Positions 29,396-32,266 of a stretch of 32,266 nt of DNA are shown here, piece after piece. The position numbers and the translations under genes are program-made. Location of the stretch: positions 1-32,266 of the forward strand of contig CAYJPA010000071.1 of the NCBI GenBank assembly GCA_964371945.1, given 5' to 3'. The notes under the pieces were generated by a model. That model did not search any database, was not told where the DNA came from, and was given only the letters and a program-made list of their open reading frames with translations. This DNA comes from CAYJPA01 sp964371945. Lineage in GTDB: Bacteria; Chloroflexota; Chloroflexia; Thermomicrobiales; UBA6265. Position 1 is the first letter of the stretch; the number at the start of each line of letters is the position of its first letter.

Positions 29396-30055
29396 ATGCA
29401 TCTTATTCCTGAAGTAACAATCTTCGACATAACGATTCCCTTTTCGGCCGATCTCCCGGTCTGGCCCGGCGATCCTGCAATCGAGCTCCGTCCCCTGAGC
29501 CGGACGGCTCGAGGCGATCCGGGCAATACCACTCAGATCATTTGTCCGACACACTCCGGCACACATGTCGATCCTGGTTGGCATTTCATCGACGACGGAC
29601 TCCGGCTCGACCAAATTCCAATCGAACGCTGGGTCGGACCCTGCCAGGTCGTCGAAGTCCCTGACAGCATCGCAACAATCGAGCCAGCCGATCTCGAGGC
29701 CGCGAAAATCGATCCAGCAACGACCCGTGTGCTTTTCAAGACGAGCAATTCCAATAAGTGGCATACCGGTTCCCTGGAGCTCGAAACCGACTATGTCGCA
29801 CTCTCGCTGGAAGCGAGCAGCTGGCTCATCACTCATGGGATCAAGCTCGTCGGGGTCGACTATCTCTCGTTCGAATCATTTACGAGCGACGGCGCTGTCC
29901 ATCGCATGCTCCTGGGGAACGACGTCATCGCCATCGAGGGCCTCGATCTCTCTGAGGTCGAGCCGGGGTTCTGCCAACTCGTCTGTTTGCCGTTGAAGAT
30001 CAAGGACGGGGATGGCGCGCCCGCACGGGTCATCTTGATGTCGTATGGCGGATAA
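29396..30055 (+). CDS. Cyclase family (KynB-like) metal-dependent hydrolase
   Basis: This 219-residue protein belongs to the cyclase/kynurenine formamidase family of zinc or manganese hydrolases that open amides or lactones. The metal motif is complete: H53-S-G-T-H57-V-D59-P-G-W-H63-F. The family start F-D-I-T-I-P-F-S-A-D-L-P-V-W-P-G-D-P (10-27) is also present, as is the H-G-I-K-L-V-G-V-D-Y-L-S-F-E stretch near 146-159. No tryptophan-degradation genes are adjacent, so kynurenine formamidase activity is not supported over other substrates. The ATG at 29396 has GGAG seven bases upstream. The 3' end overlaps the kinase gene by 11 bases. Confidence 0.9.
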   Translation: MHLIPEVTIFDITIPFSADLPVWPGDPAIELRPLSRTARGDPGNTTQIICPTHSGTHVDPGWHFIDDGLRLDQIPIERWVGPCQVVEVPDSIATIEPADLEAAKIDPATTRVLFKTSNSNKWHTGSLELETDYVALSLEASSWLITHGIKLVGVDYLSFESFTSDGAVHRMLLGNDVIAIEGLDLSEVEPGFCQLVCLPLKIKDGDGAPARVILMSYGG

Positions 30056-31022
30056 CGATCGGTTGCCGGAGTTTCCTGCCCGTCGCCCGCGAATCGGTGC
30101 GATCGGCCTGGCGACCTGGGATCGACTCATTGTGGTCGATCGCTATCCCGACCGCGGCAATTTTGCGATCGTTCGTGCGATATCGGCCGGACCCGGTGGC
30201 ACGACCACAAACTCGGTTGCCGCGCTGGCAAAGCTCGGTGCCGAGGTCTCGATCAGGGCGCTCGCTGGCGACGATTCTGAAGGATGCCGCCTGCGCGAAG
30301 GACTCGCGTCACTCGGTGTCAACACTGAATGGCTAACGACAGCCAAGAATCAAGTGACCGACGCGGGAACGATTATCGTCAGCCGGAATCCATTCGACCG
30401 CACGATCTTCTGGCATCAGGGCGCGCGCTTGAGGCTGGGCGATCAGATCGACATCGCGGGGCTGTTCGCGAACGATGTCGTCCTCGTCGATGTTGACGAT
30501 CCGCCGCTCCGGCGGTTTCTGCTCGATCTCCCGGCCCACACGCTTCCCGGGGCTCGCTTGCTCGGCACGCTCACGTACCTGGAGGATCCAGCAATCCCCG
30601 ATTCATTCGATTTGCTAATGCGACACGACGTCGTGGTCGGCAACGAGCGACAGTATTGCTCGATCACCGGGGGCAGCGACCTGAGCGAGGTTATCGGTTG
30701 CGTTCGCGGCCGCATGCGCGGGGAGAACCTCCGGGCCGCGGTTGTTACCCGCGGATCCCTTGGTTCACTCGCGTTCACGGTCGACGATTTCTGGGAAGCA
30801 CCAGCCTACCCGGTCGACGTTATCGATCCAACCGGCGCGGGTGATGCCTTCGCGGGCGCGGTGGCGTTCGGCATGGCAAGCCGGTGGGATTGGGGGCTGG
30901 TATTGCGTTTTGGCAATGCGGTCGCCGCGCGGTCGACTCGGGCGCTTGGCGCGCAAACTTCACAGCCAAATTGGGACGAAACGATCGCACTTCTCCAAGA
31001 CAACTGCCCGGCAGCTCCATGA
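30045..31022 (+). CDS. PfkB family carbohydrate kinase
   Basis: This 325-residue ribokinase-type kinase phosphorylates a sugar, nucleoside or similar alcohol with ATP. Motifs are G-L-A-T-W-D-R-L-I-V-V-D (21-32), the substrate region G-P-G-G-T-T-T-N-S-V-A-A-L-A-K-L-G-A (49-66), N-E at 200-201, and signature 2, D-P-T-G-A-G-D-A-F-A-G (261-271), with catalytic base D267. The substrate is not told by sequence. ATG 30045 overlaps the cyclase gene by 11 bases, and its stop overlaps the queG start as ATGA, so the three genes are translationally linked. The lack of a sugar transporter nearby argues against a simple sugar-uptake operon. Confidence 0.9.
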   Translation: MADNDRLPEFPARRPRIGAIGLATWDRLIVVDRYPDRGNFAIVRAISAGPGGTTTNSVAALAKLGAEVSIRALAGDDSEGCRLREGLASLGVNTEWLTTAKNQVTDAGTIIVSRNPFDRTIFWHQGARLRLGDQIDIAGLFANDVVLVDVDDPPLRRFLLDLPAHTLPGARLLGTLTYLEDPAIPDSFDLLMRHDVVVGNERQYCSITGGSDLSEVIGCVRGRMRGENLRAAVVTRGSLGSLAFTVDDFWEAPAYPVDVIDPTGAGDAFAGAVAFGMASRWDWGLVLRFGNAVAARSTRALGAQTSQPNWDETIALLQDNCPAAP

Positions 31023-32203
31023 ACGCTCCGGCCTTCTTGCGCTTCTACCCACACGCTTCGAGCGGAGACCAGCTTAGTCGTCGAGTCAAAGCGCTGGCCA
31101 TCGAGCACGGCCTGTCGGTCGCCGCGATAACCTCCGCCGATGCGTTCGAGGACCTGGATGAACACCTGGAGGCGCACATCGATCAGGGTCACGTTGACGG
31201 ACTCAGTTGGTTTACACCTGAGCGCGCTCGATTTTCTGCCTCCCCGCGGAATCTGCATTCCTCCGCCCGGACAGTACTCTCGTTAGGAATTGCATACTGG
31301 TCGGGCCCCGCCGTGAAACCGGTCGATGTGCCTCGAGGTCGAATCTCACGCTATGCCTGGGGCAACGACTACCATGTTGTGCTCAAGCGCAGAATGCAGT
31401 CACTGCACGCCGCGATCGAGCGCGTGGCCGGGCGGACCGTGGAGGCTAGGTTCTTGGTTGATACGGCCCGGATCGTCGATCGCGCGGCGGCCGCACGAGC
31501 CGGACTCGGCTGGTATGGTAAGAACGCGTGCTTGATCGTGCCGGGACACGGTTCCTGGGTCATGCTCGGCAATCTGCTGCTCGATCTGGAGCTCGAACCA
31601 AATGTGCCCCTGGACCGTAATTGCGGTCGCTGCTCGATCTGCATCGATCGCTGCCCGACCGGCGCGATCGTCGCCCCATACACAATTAGCACCCCACGGT
31701 GTCTTTCGTTTCAAACCATCGAACAGCGGGGGTCGATTCCGATGGAGCTCAGACCCCAGCTCGGCGATTGGGTGTTCGGTTGCGATGTTTGCCAGGATGT
31801 TTGCCCGTATACAGGAGCCGCGGCGGCCGCTGCAGACCCCGACTTTCAGCCAGTCACGGTCGACCGGGCATTTCCACGCCTCGACTGGCTCATAAGCATG
31901 TCGGAAAAGGAGTTCCGATCGGCGTTCCGCGGCTCGGCGGTGCTTCGCGCGAAACGGCGAGGACTGGCGAGAAACGCTACGGTCGCCCTTGGAAATGCCG
32001 GCGACGAATCGTCCATTCCTGCACTCGCAAAAGCGCTCTCGACACATGATGAACCGCTCGTCCGCGGTCACGCAGCCTGGGCGCTAGGTCGTCTTGGCGG
32101 ATCGGTCGCGCGCATAGCGCTGAATCAAGCACGATCGCTCGAAGACGATTCCCTCGTCACATCCGAGATCCTAACCGCATTGGAATCAATTCACCGTACG
32201 TAA
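31019..32203 (+). CDS. queG: Epoxyqueuosine reductase
   Basis: This 394-residue cobalamin and iron-sulfur enzyme does the last step of queuosine synthesis in tRNA, reducing epoxyqueuosine to queuosine. The catalytic region F-L-V-D148-T-A-R-I-V-D-R-A-A-A-A-R-A-G-L-G-W-Y-G-K-N holds the proton-donor aspartate. Two 4Fe-4S clusters are supplied by C202/C205/C208/C212 (C-G-R-C-S-I-C-I-D-R-C-P) and C228 with C255/C258/C262 (C-D-V-C-Q-D-V-C-P-Y). HEAT-like repeats near 350-390 (A-L-G-N-A-G-D-E-S-S-I-P-A-L) complete the long form. ATG 31019 overlaps the kinase stop as ATGA; an upstream open frame to 30884 only shadows the kinase gene. Confidence 0.93.
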   Translation: MNAPAFLRFYPHASSGDQLSRRVKALAIEHGLSVAAITSADAFEDLDEHLEAHIDQGHVDGLSWFTPERARFSASPRNLHSSARTVLSLGIAYWSGPAVKPVDVPRGRISRYAWGNDYHVVLKRRMQSLHAAIERVAGRTVEARFLVDTARIVDRAAAARAGLGWYGKNACLIVPGHGSWVMLGNLLLDLELEPNVPLDRNCGRCSICIDRCPTGAIVAPYTISTPRCLSFQTIEQRGSIPMELRPQLGDWVFGCDVCQDVCPYTGAAAAAADPDFQPVTVDRAFPRLDWLISMSEKEFRSAFRGSAVLRAKRRGLARNATVALGNAGDESSIPALAKALSTHDEPLVRGHAAWALGRLGGSVARIALNQARSLEDDSLVTSEILTALESIHRT

Positions 32204-32266
32204 GGCTGTCCCGGGTGCCCGCGAGCTTTTAGCAATCGGCGTCGCGAGAGGTGGGGTTTCGCAGGT

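Noticed and set aside
30884..31018. Upstream extension of queG
   Set aside because: The extension overlaps the PfkB gene in another frame and is not QueG-like; ATGA overlap at 31019 is the normal coupling signal.

Overview
The window looks like chromosomal DNA of a moderately GC-rich bacterium. The best guess is a Chloroflexota member near Thermomicrobia, inferred from gene content only: a two-gene cytochrome b with b6-like haem spacing, an auracyanin-like blue-copper domain in the same operon, two DUF4388 proteins and a VanW/G5 protein. There are no phage, transposase, CRISPR or rRNA genes. One tRNA is present, tRNA-Val(CAC).

Layout. At the left edge a strong promoter fires leftwards into a gene cut off by the window end. 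Next are a VanW/G5 envelope protein (minus strand), ridA and tRNA-Val, each of the last two followed by a hairpin terminator. 3.6-7.0 kb is a respiratory operon: cytochrome b N-terminal part, cytochrome b C-terminal part, Rieske protein, a cytochrome c fused to a cupredoxin, and a small membrane protein, closed by a terminator. It should take electrons from quinol to a soluble or tethered acceptor, with the fusion protein in the place of cytochrome c1/f and the mobile carrier. 7.0-12 kb is a mixed accessory stretch: a zinc-ribbon protein, DUF192, a cyclodeaminase-family enzyme, a frameshifted gene, an unknown gene, a phosphotriesterase-family hydrolase and a Doc-like toxin with a tiny upstream ORF. 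12-15 kb holds a yifB/comM ATPase and an RNA uracil methyltransferase, divergent from a seven-gene histidine operon, hisG-C-B-H-A-F-I (15.0-20.7 kb). From hisC onward every junction is an ATGA or GTGA overlap. hisD and a canonical hisE are not in the window, and HisI is unusual in its metal motif and its C-terminal extension.

20.8-26.1 kb holds two DUF4388 proteins on either side of a polysaccharide pair (polyprenyl sugar-phosphate transferase and a Wzz-like protein) and a HIT-family protein with an unknown C-terminal domain. 26.2-32.2 kb holds an MFS-like transporter preceded by a 26-codon leader ORF, an F420-type LLM oxidoreductase, a TetR regulator, and a plus-strand run of cyclase-family hydrolase, PfkB kinase and queG with overlapping ends. 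The TetR/cyclase intergenic region carries a regularly spaced operator-like array.

The most interesting items are the cytochrome c-cupredoxin fusion, the altered HisI, the leaderless coupled leader ORF before the transporter, the mirror-image extended -10 promoters at 23.9 kb, and the three-hexamer array at 29.35 kb. All family assignments come from reading motifs; no database search was run.
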